DNA of 64,000 bases, taken from the NCBI RefSeq assembly GCF_001679725.1, contig NZ_CP016282.1:2046001-2110000 (forward strand), in the 5' to 3' direction. Positions 12,155 through 23,321 of this stretch are shown here, piece after piece. The position numbers and the translations under genes are program-made. Positions within the stretch are counted from its first letter, which is position 1; the number at the start of each line of letters is the position of its first letter. The notes below the pieces were generated by a model. The model was given only the letters and a program-made list of their open reading frames with translations. It was not told where the DNA came from and made no database searches. Source of the stretch: Cryobacterium arcticum (GTDB lineage: Bacteria; Actinomycetota; Actinomycetes; Actinomycetales; Microbacteriaceae).

Positions 12155-12595
12155 ATGACCGAACACGACATGCCCGACAGCGGCGCCGACTACCTCGCCT
12201 GGACGAAGGCCCGCGGCGCCGGCGACCTCGCCGACAAGATGGGCATCGAGTTCACCGAGTTCTCGATCGACCGCGCGGTGGCCCGGATGCCCGTCGAGGG
12301 CAACACCCAACCGGCCATGCTGCTGCACGGCGGCGCGTATGTGGTGATGGGCGAGTCGCTCGGGTCGATGTCCGCGAATCTGCACGCCGGGGCCGGCAAG
12401 ATCGCGGTGGGTATCGAGATCAACGCCAGCCACACCGGCTCCGCCACCTCAGGGTGGGTCACGGCTGTGTGCACGCCCATCCACCTCGGCCGCACGCTCA
12501 CGACGCACGAGATCGTGGTCACCGACGACCGCGGCCGCCGCTGCTCCACCATCCGCATCACCAACCTGATCATGGACCGTCCCGCCGGGGCCTGA
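12155..12595 (+). CDS. Hotdog-fold thioesterase (PaaI-like)
   Basis: A 146-residue single hotdog domain. The pattern LHGGAYVVMGESLGS (about residues 54-68) and the C-terminal strand LTTHEIVVTDDRGRRCSTIRI match the PaaI/YdiI acyl-CoA thioesterase group. In that group the Glu in the long helix after HGG is catalytic. Likely substrates are acyl- or aryl-CoA thioesters; the exact one cannot be read from the sequence. The ATG at 12155 is chosen because GAGGG lies five bases upstream; a GTG two codons earlier is less likely. It is one of few plus-strand genes and is followed by a strong terminator. Confidence 0.88.
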   Translation: MTEHDMPDSGADYLAWTKARGAGDLADKMGIEFTEFSIDRAVARMPVEGNTQPAMLLHGGAYVVMGESLGSMSANLHAGAGKIAVGIEINASHTGSATSGWVTAVCTPIHLGRTLTTHEIVVTDDRGRRCSTIRITNLIMDRPAGA

Positions 12596-12623
12596 CCTGA
12601 TCTGCGAACCGCGGGCGGGTACG

Positions 12624-12658
12624 AAAAAGCGGGTCCCTCACCGAGGGACCCGCTTTTT
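12624..12658. terminator. Bidirectional rho-independent terminator
   Basis: Bases AAAAAGCGGGTCCCTC-ACC-GAGGGACCCGC followed by TTTTTT form a 16-bp stem with A and T runs on its two sides. It can therefore end both the plus-strand thioesterase transcript and the minus-strand response-regulator transcript. It is the clearest classical terminator in the window. Confidence 0.92.
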
Positions 12659-12690
12659 TCGTGACGGGGGTTGGTGCGTCGTGGTCCGGG

Positions 12691-13296
12691 TTACTTCTTG
12701 GCGCTGAGCTGTTCGATGATGGCCTGGGCCACGTCGTGCATGGTCAGCCGGCGGTCCATGGATGCCTTCTGGATCCAGCGGAACGCCTCGGGTTCGGTGA
12801 GGCCCATCTTCTCGTTGAGCAGGCCCTTGGCGCGGTCGACGAGCTTGCGGGTCTCGAAGCGCTCGACCAGGTCGGCGACCTCGGCCTCGAGGGTGATGAT
12901 CTGGCTGTAGCGCGAGAGGGCGATCTCGATCGCGGGCAACAGGTCGTTGGGGGTGAACGGCTTGACGACGTACGCCAGGGCGCCGGCCTCGCTGGCGCGC
13001 TCCACGAGCTCCTTCTGGCTGAAGGCGGTGAGCAGCACGACGGGCGCGATGTGGGCCTTGGTGATGCGCTCCGCGGCCGAGATCCCGTCGAGGTGGGGCA
13101 TCTTGACGTCCATGATCACCAGGTCTGGGCGCAACTCGGTGGCCAGGGCCACGGCGGTCTCGCCGTCACCGGCTTCACCCACGACTTCGAATCCGTTGTC
13201 ACGGAGGATCTCGACGATGTCGAGCCTGATGAGGGATTCATCCTCCGCTACGACGACGCGGCGGGGGGGTACTGGAGTTGTCTCTTGGTCGGTCAC
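12691..13296 (-). CDS. Response regulator with ANTAR RNA-binding domain
   Basis: A two-domain response regulator of about 201 residues. The receiver domain (about 10-125) has the acidic pair AEDES, phospho-acceptor Asp63 in IMDVKMP, a Thr in LLTAF and Lys in YVVKPF. The C-terminal ANTAR domain (about 135-195) includes LVDRAKGLLNEKMGLTEPEAFRWIQ, a typical antitermination RNA-binding three-helix unit. It matches the mycobacterial PdtaR type (Rv1626), which answers a histidine kinase not found here. GTG at 13296 is preferred because AGG lies nine bases upstream; a TTG at 13302 would give two more residues. No kinase gene is adjacent. Confidence 0.93.
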   Translation of the reverse strand: MTDQETTPVPPRRVVVAEDESLIRLDIVEILRDNGFEVVGEAGDGETAVALATELRPDLVIMDVKMPHLDGISAAERITKAHIAPVVLLTAFSQKELVERASEAGALAYVVKPFTPNDLLPAIEIALSRYSQIITLEAEVADLVERFETRKLVDRAKGLLNEKMGLTEPEAFRWIQKASMDRRLTMHDVAQAIIEQLSAKK

Positions 13297-13334
13297 AGGC
13301 AAAAGCCTACGGTATTCTGGTGCAGGTGTTGTGA

Positions 13335-13420
13335 GCCGGTGTGGCGGAATGGCAGACGCGGAGCACTCAAAATGCTTTGTTCGAAAGGACGTGTGGGTTC
13401 GAGTCCCACCACCGGTACCA
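13335..13420 (+). tRNA. tRNA-Leu, anticodon CAA
   Basis: Acceptor arm GCCGGTG pairs with CACCGGT, then discriminator A and an encoded CCA (13418-13420). The anticodon loop CTCAAAA sits between GAGCA and TGCTT, giving anticodon CAA, which reads UUG. A long variable arm TTCGAAAGGACG and T arm GTGGG-TTCGAGT-CCCAC are present, as expected for class II tRNA-Leu. Length is 86 bases. A hairpin follows four bases later. Confidence 0.97.
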
Positions 13421-13423
13421 CAT

Positions 13424-13470
13424 CACCGCATGCCCGTCCCCGGTTGAACCCCGGCGGCGGGCATGCGGTG
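13424..13470 (+). terminator. Terminator after tRNA-Leu
   Basis: A 13-bp perfect inverted repeat, CACCGCATGCCCG (13424-13436) and its complement (13458-13470), is followed by TTTAA. The loop of 21 bases contains a smaller CCCCGG/CCGGCG pairing. Confidence 0.8.
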
Positions 13471-13615
13471 TTTAACCCGCCGAGCCGCTGCGCGCCCGAC
13501 TGAGGGTCAGGTCAGGCCCCTCCCGCTCCCTGTCCGTCTGCGGCCTGCACAGGCGTCCACCGGGCGTGCACGGCCGCTCAGGGGTCGTCAGTCGGCCCAT
13601 CGTCCCGGGGGAAAG

Positions 13616-13651
13616 ACAACAGCCCCGCGGATTCCTCCGCGGGGCTGTTGT
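13616..13651 (-). terminator. Terminator after pyk
   Basis: A perfect 15-bp inverted repeat with a 6-base loop (ACAACAGCCCCGCGG at 13616-13630 and its complement at 13637-13651) lies about 28 bases past the pyk stop. It probably ends the pyk transcript. Confidence 0.85.
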
Positions 13652-13678
13652 CGTTCTGCTGGCTATCTGTGGTGCTGG

Positions 13679-15124
13679 TTACTGCTGGGCGTACGCCGGC
13701 GCGACACCGTTGTGGGCGTCACCGATGCGGTGGACCCGGATGTCGTTCGTGGAGCCCGCGATTCCGGGAGGGGAACCGGAGATCACAACGACCTTGTCGC
13801 CGATCTCGGCCAGGCCCTGGCCGAGCAGGATGTCGTCGACCTGACCGAACATCGAGTCGGTGTGGGTGACCGGCTCGACGAGGTACGTCTGCACGCCCCA
13901 GGTCAGGGCCAGACGGCGACGGATGCCGGCGTCCGGGGTGAAGGCCAGCATCGGGATGCTCGAGCGCAGCCGCGACATACGGCGCGCCGAGTCGCCGGAC
14001 TCGGTGAAGATGCAGAGGTACTTGGCCTCCACGAACTCGGCGACCTCGATGGCGGCCAGCGTGATGGCGCCGCCCTGGGTGCGCGGCTTGTTGGTGAGCG
14101 GAGCGATCCGCTCCAGGCCGTGCTCCTCGGTCGAGGACACGATCCGGGCCATCGTCTGCACGGTGACCACGGGGTACTCGCCGACACTGGTCTCGCCACT
14201 GAGCATGACCGCGTCCGCACCGTCGAGAACGGCGTTGGCGACGTCGGACGTCTCCGCGCGCGTCGGAACGGGGCTGTGGATCATCGATTCGAGCATCTGT
14301 GTCGCGACGATGACGGGCTTTGCCATGCGGCGGGCCAGCTCGACGGCGTGCTTCTGCACGATCGGCACGGCCTCGAGCGGAAGCTCGACACCGAGGTCAC
14401 CACGGGCGACCATGATCGCGTCGAAGGCGTCGACGATGCCCTCGAGGGCCTCGACGGCCTGGGGCTTCTCGATCTTGGCGATGACGGGAACCTTGCGGCC
14501 CTCCTCTGCCATGATCTCGTGCACCCGGTCGATGTCGGCGGCGTTCCGCACGAAGGACAAAGCGATGAGGTCGGTGCCGAGGCGCAGGCCCCAACGCAGG
14601 TCTGCCTCGTCCTTTTCGCTCAGGGCGGGCACGTTGACGGCAACGCCGGGCAGGTTGATGCCCTTGTTGTTCGACACCGGGCCGGCGACGATGACCTTGG
14701 TGGTCACGACGGTGCCGTCGGTTTCGACGACCTCGACCTTGACCTTGCCGTCGTCGATGAGCAGGAAGTCGCCCGGCTTGACGTCGTTCGGCAGGCCCTT
14801 GTAGGTCGTGCCGGACAGTTCCTTGGTGCCGAGGATGTCTTCGGTGGTGATCTTGAAGATGTCTCCGACGGCCAGGTCGTACGGGCCGCCCTCGAACTTG
14901 CCGAGGCGGATCTTCGGGCCCTGCAGGTCGACCATGACGGCGACGGCACGTCCGGAGTCGTTGGCTGCCTTACGCACATTGGCGTAGACGCCCTCGTGCA
15001 CGGTGTAGTCGCCGTGGCTCAGGTTCATGCGGCAGACGTCCACGCCGGCGTCGATAATGGCGCGGATCTGTTCGTAGCTGGATGCTGCCGGCCCGAGGGT
15101 GGCGACGATTTTCGCGCGTCTCAT
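13679..15124 (-). CDS. pyk: Pyruvate kinase
   Basis: Last step of glycolysis: phosphoenolpyruvate plus ADP to pyruvate plus ATP. The 481-residue protein starts MRRAKIVATLGPA, the normal family N-terminus. The catalytic region VIAKIEKPQAV contains the conserved Lys-Glu, followed by MVARGDLGVE with metal-binding and substrate residues. The allosteric C-terminal domain covers about 340-481. The open frame continues upstream of 15124, but the extra residues are low-complexity Arg/Ser-rich sequence unlike any pyruvate kinase. GGAGAT lies eight bases before the ATG at 15124, so that is the start. It is separated from gltD by 89 bases and followed by its own terminator. Confidence 0.97.
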   Translation of the reverse strand: MRRAKIVATLGPAASSYEQIRAIIDAGVDVCRMNLSHGDYTVHEGVYANVRKAANDSGRAVAVMVDLQGPKIRLGKFEGGPYDLAVGDIFKITTEDILGTKELSGTTYKGLPNDVKPGDFLLIDDGKVKVEVVETDGTVVTTKVIVAGPVSNNKGINLPGVAVNVPALSEKDEADLRWGLRLGTDLIALSFVRNAADIDRVHEIMAEEGRKVPVIAKIEKPQAVEALEGIVDAFDAIMVARGDLGVELPLEAVPIVQKHAVELARRMAKPVIVATQMLESMIHSPVPTRAETSDVANAVLDGADAVMLSGETSVGEYPVVTVQTMARIVSSTEEHGLERIAPLTNKPRTQGGAITLAAIEVAEFVEAKYLCIFTESGDSARRMSRLRSSIPMLAFTPDAGIRRRLALTWGVQTYLVEPVTHTDSMFGQVDDILLGQGLAEIGDKVVVISGSPPGIAGSTNDIRVHRIGDAHNGVAPAYAQQ

Positions 15125-15213
15125 TCTGGTGGATCTCCGGTTTCCGCGCCGGTCTGGCGCATTGGTGCGTTCGGTTGAGTGGAGAAATGGGCAGCGGAAT
15201 TCACGTCGTTCGC

Positions 15214-16663
<1,450 letters not shown>

Positions 16664-16671
<8 letters not shown>

Positions 16672-19600
16672 TGGTTACCTCCAAGATGCGGTTCCAGACC
16701 ACGTCGCCGTCGGGGTCGAGACCCTCGGCGACGGCGCTCTGCCTGGTTGCCAGGACGGCCGCGTAGTCCCGCGGCAGTACCTTGACGAAGTTCTTCAGTG
16801 TGGTGGCGCGGTCGGCGAGGAGCCGTGCGGCCAGATCGGAGTCGGTCTGCGCGAGGTGCTGTTCGAGCAGGTCGGTGACGATCTCGATGTCGGCGCTGCC
16901 GAGGGGCAGCAGGGACAGTTCGCCGGATTCGAGCGAGTCGCGGTTGACCTGTTCGGTGCGCAGGCCGTACACGTACGCGGTTCCGCCGGACATGCCGGCG
17001 CCGAGGTTCCGGCCGGTGTTGCCCAGGATCACGGCGAGTCCACCGGTCATGTATTCCAGGGCGTGGTCGCCCACGCCCTCCACGACGGCGGTCGCGCCGG
17101 AGTTGCGCACCAGGAAGCGTTCACCGACGATGCCGCGGATGAACATGCTGCCCAGGGTGGCGCCGTAGCCGATGACGTTGCCGGCGATCACGTTGTCCTC
17201 GGCGGCGAAGACGCTGCCGCGGTCGGGGCGCACGATGATCTGTCCGCCGGAGAGACCCTTGCCGACATAGTCGTTGGAGTCTCCCTCGAGGCGCAGGGTG
17301 ATCCCGCTCGGCAGGAAGGCCCCGAAGGACTGTCCGGCCGAACCGGTCAGCGTCACGTCGATCGAGCCTGCGGGCAGGCCGTTCTCGCCGTGCCGGAGGG
17401 TGACCTCGTGACCGAGCATCGTGCCGACGGCGCGTTCGGTGTTGCGGATCGGCAGGGCGATCTTCACAGTTCCGCCGTGCTCCCGGCCGTGTTCGAGCAC
17501 ACTGGCGCTCTGGCGGATGAGTTCCACGTCGAAGTGCTTGTCGAGCTCGTGTTCCTGGGCGCGGCCGGACTGCCGGGGCTCGCCGGCGGAGAAGTCCGGA
17601 CCCACGAGGATCGGCGCCAGGTTGAGACCGGACGCCTTCCAGTGGTTCAGGGCGCCGTTGACGTTGAGCAGTTCCTTGCGCCCGGTGGCCTCCTCGAGGC
17701 TGCGGAAGCCGAGCTCGGCCAGGTACTCGCGCACCTCCTGCGCAATGAACTCGAAGAAGTTCACCACGTAGTCGGCCTTGCCGCTGAACCGCTTGCGCAG
17801 CTCGGGGTTCTGGGTGGCGACACCGACCGGGCAGGTGTCCAGGTGGCAGACCCGCATCATGATGCAGCCCTCCACGATGAGCGGAGCGGTGGCGAAACCG
17901 AACTCTTCGGCTCCGAGCAGGGCGCCGATGACGACGTCCCGGCCGGTCTTGAGCTGGCCGTCGACCTGCAGCACGACCCGGTCGCGCATGCCGTTGAGCA
18001 TCAGGGTCTGCTGGGTCTCGGCCAGGCCGAGTTCCCAGGGCGTGCCCGCGTGCTTGAGCGAGTTGAGCGGGCTCGCGCCGGTGCCGCCGTCATGCCCGGA
18101 GACCAGGATCACGTCGGAGAGCGCCTTGGCGACGCCGGCCGCGACGGCACCGATACCGGACTGGCTGACCAGTTTGGTGTGGATGCGCGCGGTCGGGTTG
18201 GCCCGCTTGAGGTCGAAGATGAGCTGCTTGAGGTCTTCGATCGAGTAGATGTCGTGGTGCGGGGGCGGCGAGATCAGGCCGACGCCGGCGGTGGCGTGCC
18301 GGGTGCGGGCCACCCACGGGTAGACCTTGGTGGGCGGCAGCTGGCCGCCCTCCCCCGGCTTGGCGCCCTGGGCGAGCTTGATCTGGATGTCGTCGGCGTG
18401 GGTGAGGTACATGCTTGTCACGCCGAACCGGCCGGAAGCCACCTGCTTGACGGCGCTGCGACGCTCGGGGTCGAGCAGCCTGTCGAGGTCCTCGCCGCCC
18501 TCACCGGTGTTGGACTTGCCGCCCAGCCGGTTCATGGCGATGGCCAGGGTCTCGTGCGCCTCCTGCGAGATGGAGCCATAGCTCATCGCGCCGGTGGAGA
18601 ACTTCTTCACGATCGACGCCACGGATTCGACCTCGTCGATGGGTACGGCCTTGCGCTGCCCCACGTTGAAGGTGAACATGCCGCGCAGCGTCATCAGGCT
18701 CTCGGCCTGATCGTCGACGAGCTTGGTGTACTCCTTGAAGATGTCGTAGCGGCGGGTGCGCGTCGAATGCTGCAACCGGAAGATGGTCTCCGGGTTGAAC
18801 AGGTGCGGCGAACCGTCGCGGCGCCACTGGTACTCGCCGCCGGTCGCGAGGCGCTCGTGCACCGTGACGGCCGCATCCTGCGGGTAGGCGCCCACGTGCC
18901 GTTCGAGGTTTTCCGCGGCGATCACGTCGATGCCCACCCCGCCGAGTTTGCTCGTGGTGCCGGTGAAGTACTGGTCGATGAACTCCTGGCTGAGGCCCAC
19001 GGCTTCGAAGGTCTGCGCGCCGGCGTAGGACGACACCGTGGAGATGCCCATCTTGGACATGATCTTGAGCACGCCCTTGCCGAGCGCCTTGATCACGTTC
19101 TTGACGGCCTTCTCCGGCGTGACGGTGGTGATGAAGCCGCTGCGCACGAGGTCCTCGCAGGTCTCCATCGCCAGGTACGGGTTGACGGCGCTGGCGCCGT
19201 ACCCGATCAGCAGGGCCACGTGGTGCACCTCGCGCACGTCGCCGGCTTCGACGACGATGCCCACCTTGAGGCGGTTCTCGGTGCGGATGAGGTGGTGGTG
19301 CACGGCCGCGATCATCAGGAGCGACGGGATGGGCGCCAGGTCCTTGGTGCTGTCCCGGTCGGACAGCACGATGAACAGCGCACCGGCCTCGATGGCCGCG
19401 TCGACCTCGTGGCACATCTCCTCGATGCGGGTGGAGAGGGCGCTGGGGCCGTCGTCGAACCGGTAGAGGCCGCGGATGGTGGTGGTCGTGCGACTTCCCG
19501 GTGAAGTGTCGATGTGCTGGATCTTGGCCAGCTCGTCGTTGTCGATCACGGGGAAGTCGAGCACGACCTGGCGGGCGTGCTCAGGACCGGCAGAGAGCAG

Positions 19601-21253
19601 GTTGAGCTCCGGGCCGAGACCGAGCTTCAGGCTCGTGACGACCTCTTCGCGGATCGAGTCCAGGGGCGGGTTGGTGACCTGGGCGAACTGCTGGGTGAAG
19701 TAGTCGAAGAGCAGCCGGGGACGCTCGCTGAGCACGGCGATGGGCGTGTCGCTGCCCATGGCGCCGAGAGGCTCCGCACCGGTCCGTGCCATCGGGGCGA
19801 GCAGGATGCGCACCTCTTCTTCGGTGTAACCGAAGGTGCGCTGGCGGCGCACGACGGATGCCGGCGGGTGCACGATGTGCTCCCGGTCGGGCAGGTCCTT
19901 GAGGTTGATCCGGCCGGCGTCGAGCCAGGAGCCCCAGGGCTCGCTCGCGGCGAGCTCGCCCTTGATCTCCTCGTCTTCGATGAGGCGACCTGCCTCGGTG
20001 TCGACGAGGAACATCTTGCCGGGCTGCAGCCGACCCTTCCGCACCACGCGCGCGGGGTCGACGTCGAGGACGCCGATCTCGCTGGCGAGCACGACGAGGC
20101 CGTCGTCGGTGATGACGTACCGGCCCGGGCGCAGGCCGTTGCGGTCCAGGGTGGCGCCGACGAGCGTGCCGTCGGTGAAGACAATGGCGGCCGGGCCGTC
20201 CCACGGCTCCATGAGCATGGAGTGGTACTCGTAGAAGGCGCGACGGTCACGGTCGAGGTCGGGCTGGTTCTCCCACGCCTCGGGGACCATCATCATGACG
20301 GCGTGCGGCAGGGACCGGCCGGACAGGCTGAGCAGCTCAACGACCTCGTCGAAGGAGGCCGAGTCGCTGGCGCCCGGGGTCACGATCGGGAAGAGCGGGT
20401 TGAGGTCGCCGAGCAGTTCGGATTCGAGCTGGGACTGGCGTGCGCGCATCCAGTTGCGGTTGCCCTGGACCGTGTTGATCTCACCGTTGTGCGCGATCAT
20501 GCGGAACGGCTGGGCCAGCGGCCAGGACGGGAACGTGTTGGTGGAGTACCGGGAGTGCACCAGGGCGAGCTTCGAGGTGAAGCGCTCGTCGGAGAGGTCC
20601 GGGTAGAACGGTTCGAGCTGCAGCGTCGTGACCATGCCCTTGTAGACGATGGTGCGGCAGGACAGCGACGCGAAGTAGGTCTCGAGTTCCCGTTCGGCAC
20701 GCTTCCGCAGCCGCACGGCCTGGCGGTCGAGGTCGATCCCGGAGCGCAGCGAGCCGTCCTCGGTGGTGCGGGTGCTGGCCACATAAAGCTGCTGAATGGC
20801 GGGCATGGCCGCCCGGGCCAGGTTGCCGACCTCGTCGGGACGCACTGGGACCTCGCGCCAGCCGAGGATGCTCAGGCTCTCCTGGCGGGCGATGGCCTCG
20901 ATGGCGCCCTTGACGGCGCTCCGCGCGGTGGGCTCGGTGGGCAGGAAGACGTTCCCGACGGCGTACTGTCCCGCGTCGGGCAGCGCGAACGTCGACACGG
21001 CGCGGAAGAAGTCGTCGGGAATCTGGGTGACGATTCCGGCGCCGTCACCGGTACCGGCGTCGGACCCGACCGCACCACGGTGCTCGAGGTTGCGAAGCGC
21101 GTCGAGGGCTCGCGTGATGATGTCGTGCCCGGCCGTACCCCGGAGGGTGGCGACCATGGCGAGACCACAGGCGTCGCGTTCGTCGTGCGGGTTGTAGAGC
21201 CCCTGGGCTGGGGGAACACTACTGAACCGCGAGAAGAGAGGTTGCTGCGTCAT
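16664..21253 (-). CDS. gltB: Glutamate synthase (NADPH), large subunit
   Basis: Catalytic subunit of GOGAT; it releases ammonia from glutamine and transfers it to 2-oxoglutarate. At 1529 residues it is full length. A propeptide of 28 residues precedes Cys29 in RDACGLAM, the expected N-terminal nucleophile after processing. The glutaminase domain covers about 29-430. The FMN-binding barrel (about 850-1210) includes [11 protein letters not shown] and [11 protein letters not shown]. The iron-sulphur site is [13 protein letters not shown] near 1140. The C-terminal beta-helix (about 1260-1529) is rich in Gly. A GAGGA ribosome-binding site precedes the ATG at 21253. It heads the gltBD pair and sits 117 bases after lgt. 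Confidence 0.98.
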
Positions 21254-21313
21254 TAGACCGTCCTCACGAAATGACTGGCAGGTGGGGACGCCGTTGGCCC
21301 GCTGGAAGAGGAG

Positions 21314-21331
21314 ATACCGGCCGCCCGGTAT
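21314..21331. promoter_or_regulatory. Inverted repeat upstream of gltB
   Basis: ATACCGG-CCGC-CCGGTAT is a perfect 7-bp inverted repeat in the 117-base lgt-gltB gap, about 60 bases before the gltB start. It could be a protein-binding operator for nitrogen control or a short lgt terminator. The sequence alone cannot tell these apart. Confidence 0.35.
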
Positions 21332-21370
21332 GTGGGGCGAAAAACCGTGGACCGGGTGGGATGACCGCGG

Positions 21371-22342
21371 TTAGGGGCGTGAGTCGGTGGTGCTTGTGGC
21401 GTCGACCTCGCGTGATTCAACGGGTTCAGCAGCCTCATTGCCGTGATCCTCGATGTCGGAATCGGATTCACCAGATTCTACCTCAGGGTTCACCGGCTTC
21501 CACTCGCGGCCGGGCCGGTAGGGGCTGAGTTCGATGCCGGTGTGCCGGCGGCTCTGCACCAGGATGATGACCAGGCCGATCACGATGGCGAACAGCGCGG
21601 CCCACACATTGGTGCGGAGGCCGAAGAAGATCTCGCTGGGGTCGACCCGGATCGACTCGAAGACGCTGCGGCCGACGCCATACCAGATCAGGTAGACACC
21701 GAAGGCGCTCCCCCAACGCAGGCGGAAGCGACGCTCGAGGATGAGGATGACGGCGACGCCGACCAGGTTCCAGACGATCTCGTACAGGAAGGTCGGGTGG
21801 AACAGGGTGCCGGCGGGCAGGCCGACCGGGTACGCGGCGTTGGTGGGCTCGATCTCGAGGCCCCAGGGCAGCGTGGTCGGCAAACCGAACAGCTCGTGGT
21901 TGAACCAGTTGCCGAGGCGTCCCATGGCCTGGGCGAGCAGCATGCCCGGAGCCAGGGCGTCGGCGAAGGACCAGAACCGGATGCCCGAGCGGCGGCAGCC
22001 GATGTAGGCTCCGACCGCTCCACCGAGCAGGGCTCCGAAGATGGCGATGCCGCCCTTCCAGACCGCGAAGACGTCCCAGAGGTTCGCGCCGTCGTAGAAG
22101 TAGTCATTGGGGTGCGTGAGGACGTGGAAGATGCGAGCCCCCACGATGCCGAGCGGAACGGCCCACAGGATGATGTCGAGCACGACGCCCGGCTCGCCGC
22201 CGCGCTTCGTCAGTCGACGGCTGGTCAGCGCGGTGGCCGCGAAGATGCCGATCAGGATGCAGATCGCATAGGCGTGGATGCGGAGCGGCCCCAGGTCGAA
22301 GTAGCTCCACTCGGGGCTCGGAATGCTCAGGGGCATAGACAC
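21371..22342 (-). CDS. lgt: Prolipoprotein diacylglyceryl transferase
   Basis: Integral membrane enzyme that adds diacylglycerol to the lipobox cysteine of prolipoproteins. The 323-residue protein has about seven hydrophobic segments between residues 15 and 265. Family motifs seen include GARIFHVLTHP, GGIAIFGALLGGAVGAY and GRLGNWFNHELFG, the last two being Lgt signatures. A hydrophilic tail of about 50 residues rich in Glu, Asp and Ser extends past the last helix. The GTG at 22342 is used because AAAGG lies eight bases upstream; an ATG two codons later is the alternative. The trp genes followed by lgt is an order also known in mycobacteria. Confidence 0.97.
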   Translation of the reverse strand: MSMPLSIPSPEWSYFDLGPLRIHAYAICILIGIFAATALTSRRLTKRGGEPGVVLDIILWAVPLGIVGARIFHVLTHPNDYFYDGANLWDVFAVWKGGIAIFGALLGGAVGAYIGCRRSGIRFWSFADALAPGMLLAQAMGRLGNWFNHELFGLPTTLPWGLEIEPTNAAYPVGLPAGTLFHPTFLYEIVWNLVGVAVILILERRFRLRWGSAFGVYLIWYGVGRSVFESIRVDPSEIFFGLRTNVWAALFAIVIGLVIILVQSRRHTGIELSPYRPGREWKPVNPEVESGESDSDIEDHGNEAAEPVESREVDATSTTDSRP

Positions 22343-22428
22343 GACAACAACCTTTCATCGTGACCCATCGGTCACTGGGAGCCGGTCGGATGACCGCCTC
22401 GGACAATTTACCCTAGAACGCCGCTGCG

Positions 22429-22449
22429 GATGATCGTGAGGCGATCATC
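22429..22449 (-). terminator. Hairpin after trpA
   Basis: GATGATCG-TGAGG-CGATCATC, an 8-bp perfect stem, lies 33 bases past the trpA stop. No T run follows, so it is a weak terminator or an mRNA-stabilising hairpin between the trp genes and lgt. Confidence 0.4.
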
Positions 22450-22481
22450 GTGCGGTGGAGAGTGGAGAGTGGTGGGACGGG

Positions 22482-23321
22482 TTAGACGGCGGCCCGGATG
22501 TCGCGGGCGCCGGCGGCGAGTTCGGCGGCGAGCGTCGCGACGGCGGCTACTCCTCCGTCGGAGAGCGCCTTGACGAGGGCGGAGCCGACGATGGCGCCGT
22601 CCGCGTACTGCAGCACCTCGCGTACCTGGGCGGGCGTGGAAATGCCCAGGCCCACGCAGGCGCTGGTCGAGCCGGCCTCACGCAGCCGGGAGACGAGCAC
22701 GCGCGCGGCCGAGTCCACGTCGGAGCGGGCGCCCGTGATGCCCATGGTGGACACGGCGTAGACGAAGCCGCGGCTGCGGGTGACGGCCTGCACGAGGCGT
22801 TCGTCTGAGGACGACGGCGCGGCGAGGAACACCCGGTCGAGGCCGGCCCGCTCGCTGGCGTCGAGCCAGGCCTGCGCGTCGTCGGGGATGAGGTCGGGCG
22901 TGATCAGCCCGGCTCCCCCTGCGGCGGCCAGGTCGTCGGCGAACCGGTCCACGCCGTACTGCAACACGGGGTTCCAGTAGGTCATGATGAGCACCGGGGT
23001 GTCCACCTGCGCGGTGATCGCGGCGACGGCCTCGAAGCCGTGCCGCAGGCGGAAGCCGTTGGCCAGCGCCTGTTGCGTGGCGGCCTGGATGACCGGGCCG
23101 TCCATGACCGGGTCGGAGTACGGCAGGCCGAGCTCGAGGACGTCCACGCCGTTGGAGGCGATCGCGACCGCAGCGTCGATGCTGTCCGTGAGGGTGGGGA
23201 ACCCGACCGGGAGGTAGCCGACCAGGGCGCCGCCACCGGCTGCGCGCCGCGCGGCGATTGTCGCCTCGACAGTGCTCGTGCCGGCGCCGGTGCGTCCGGT
23301 TCGGATGGGAGAAGTCGTCAC
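22482..23321 (-). CDS. trpA: Tryptophan synthase alpha subunit
   Basis: Cleaves indole-3-glycerol phosphate to indole and glyceraldehyde 3-phosphate within the TrpAB complex. The 279-residue barrel has the catalytic Glu and Asp in [15 protein letters not shown] and phosphate-binding Gly residues in VGLGIST and IVGSALV. The open frame runs further upstream, but that part is Arg/His-rich and unrelated to TrpA. The start chosen is GTG at 23321, which overlaps the trpB TGA as GTGA and is followed by the expected N-terminal helix. Confidence 0.96.
   Translation of the reverse strand: MTTSPIRTGRTGAGTSTVEATIAARRAAGGGALVGYLPVGFPTLTDSIDAAVAIASNGVDVLELGLPYSDPVMDGPVIQAATQQALANGFRLRHGFEAVAAITAQVDTPVLIMTYWNPVLQYGVDRFADDLAAAGGAGLITPDLIPDDAQAWLDASERAGLDRVFLAAPSSSDERLVQAVTRSRGFVYAVSTMGITGARSDVDSAARVLVSRLREAGSTSACVGLGISTPAQVREVLQYADGAIVGSALVKALSDGGVAAVATLAAELAAGARDIRAAV

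Noticed and set aside
19514..21256. Long plus-strand open frame opposite gltB
   Set aside because: The other strand encodes full-length GltB with all motifs. The frame is Val/Gly/Glu-rich shadow coding caused by high GC, with no family match. The same holds for long antisense frames over uvrA, rpsA, polA and carB.
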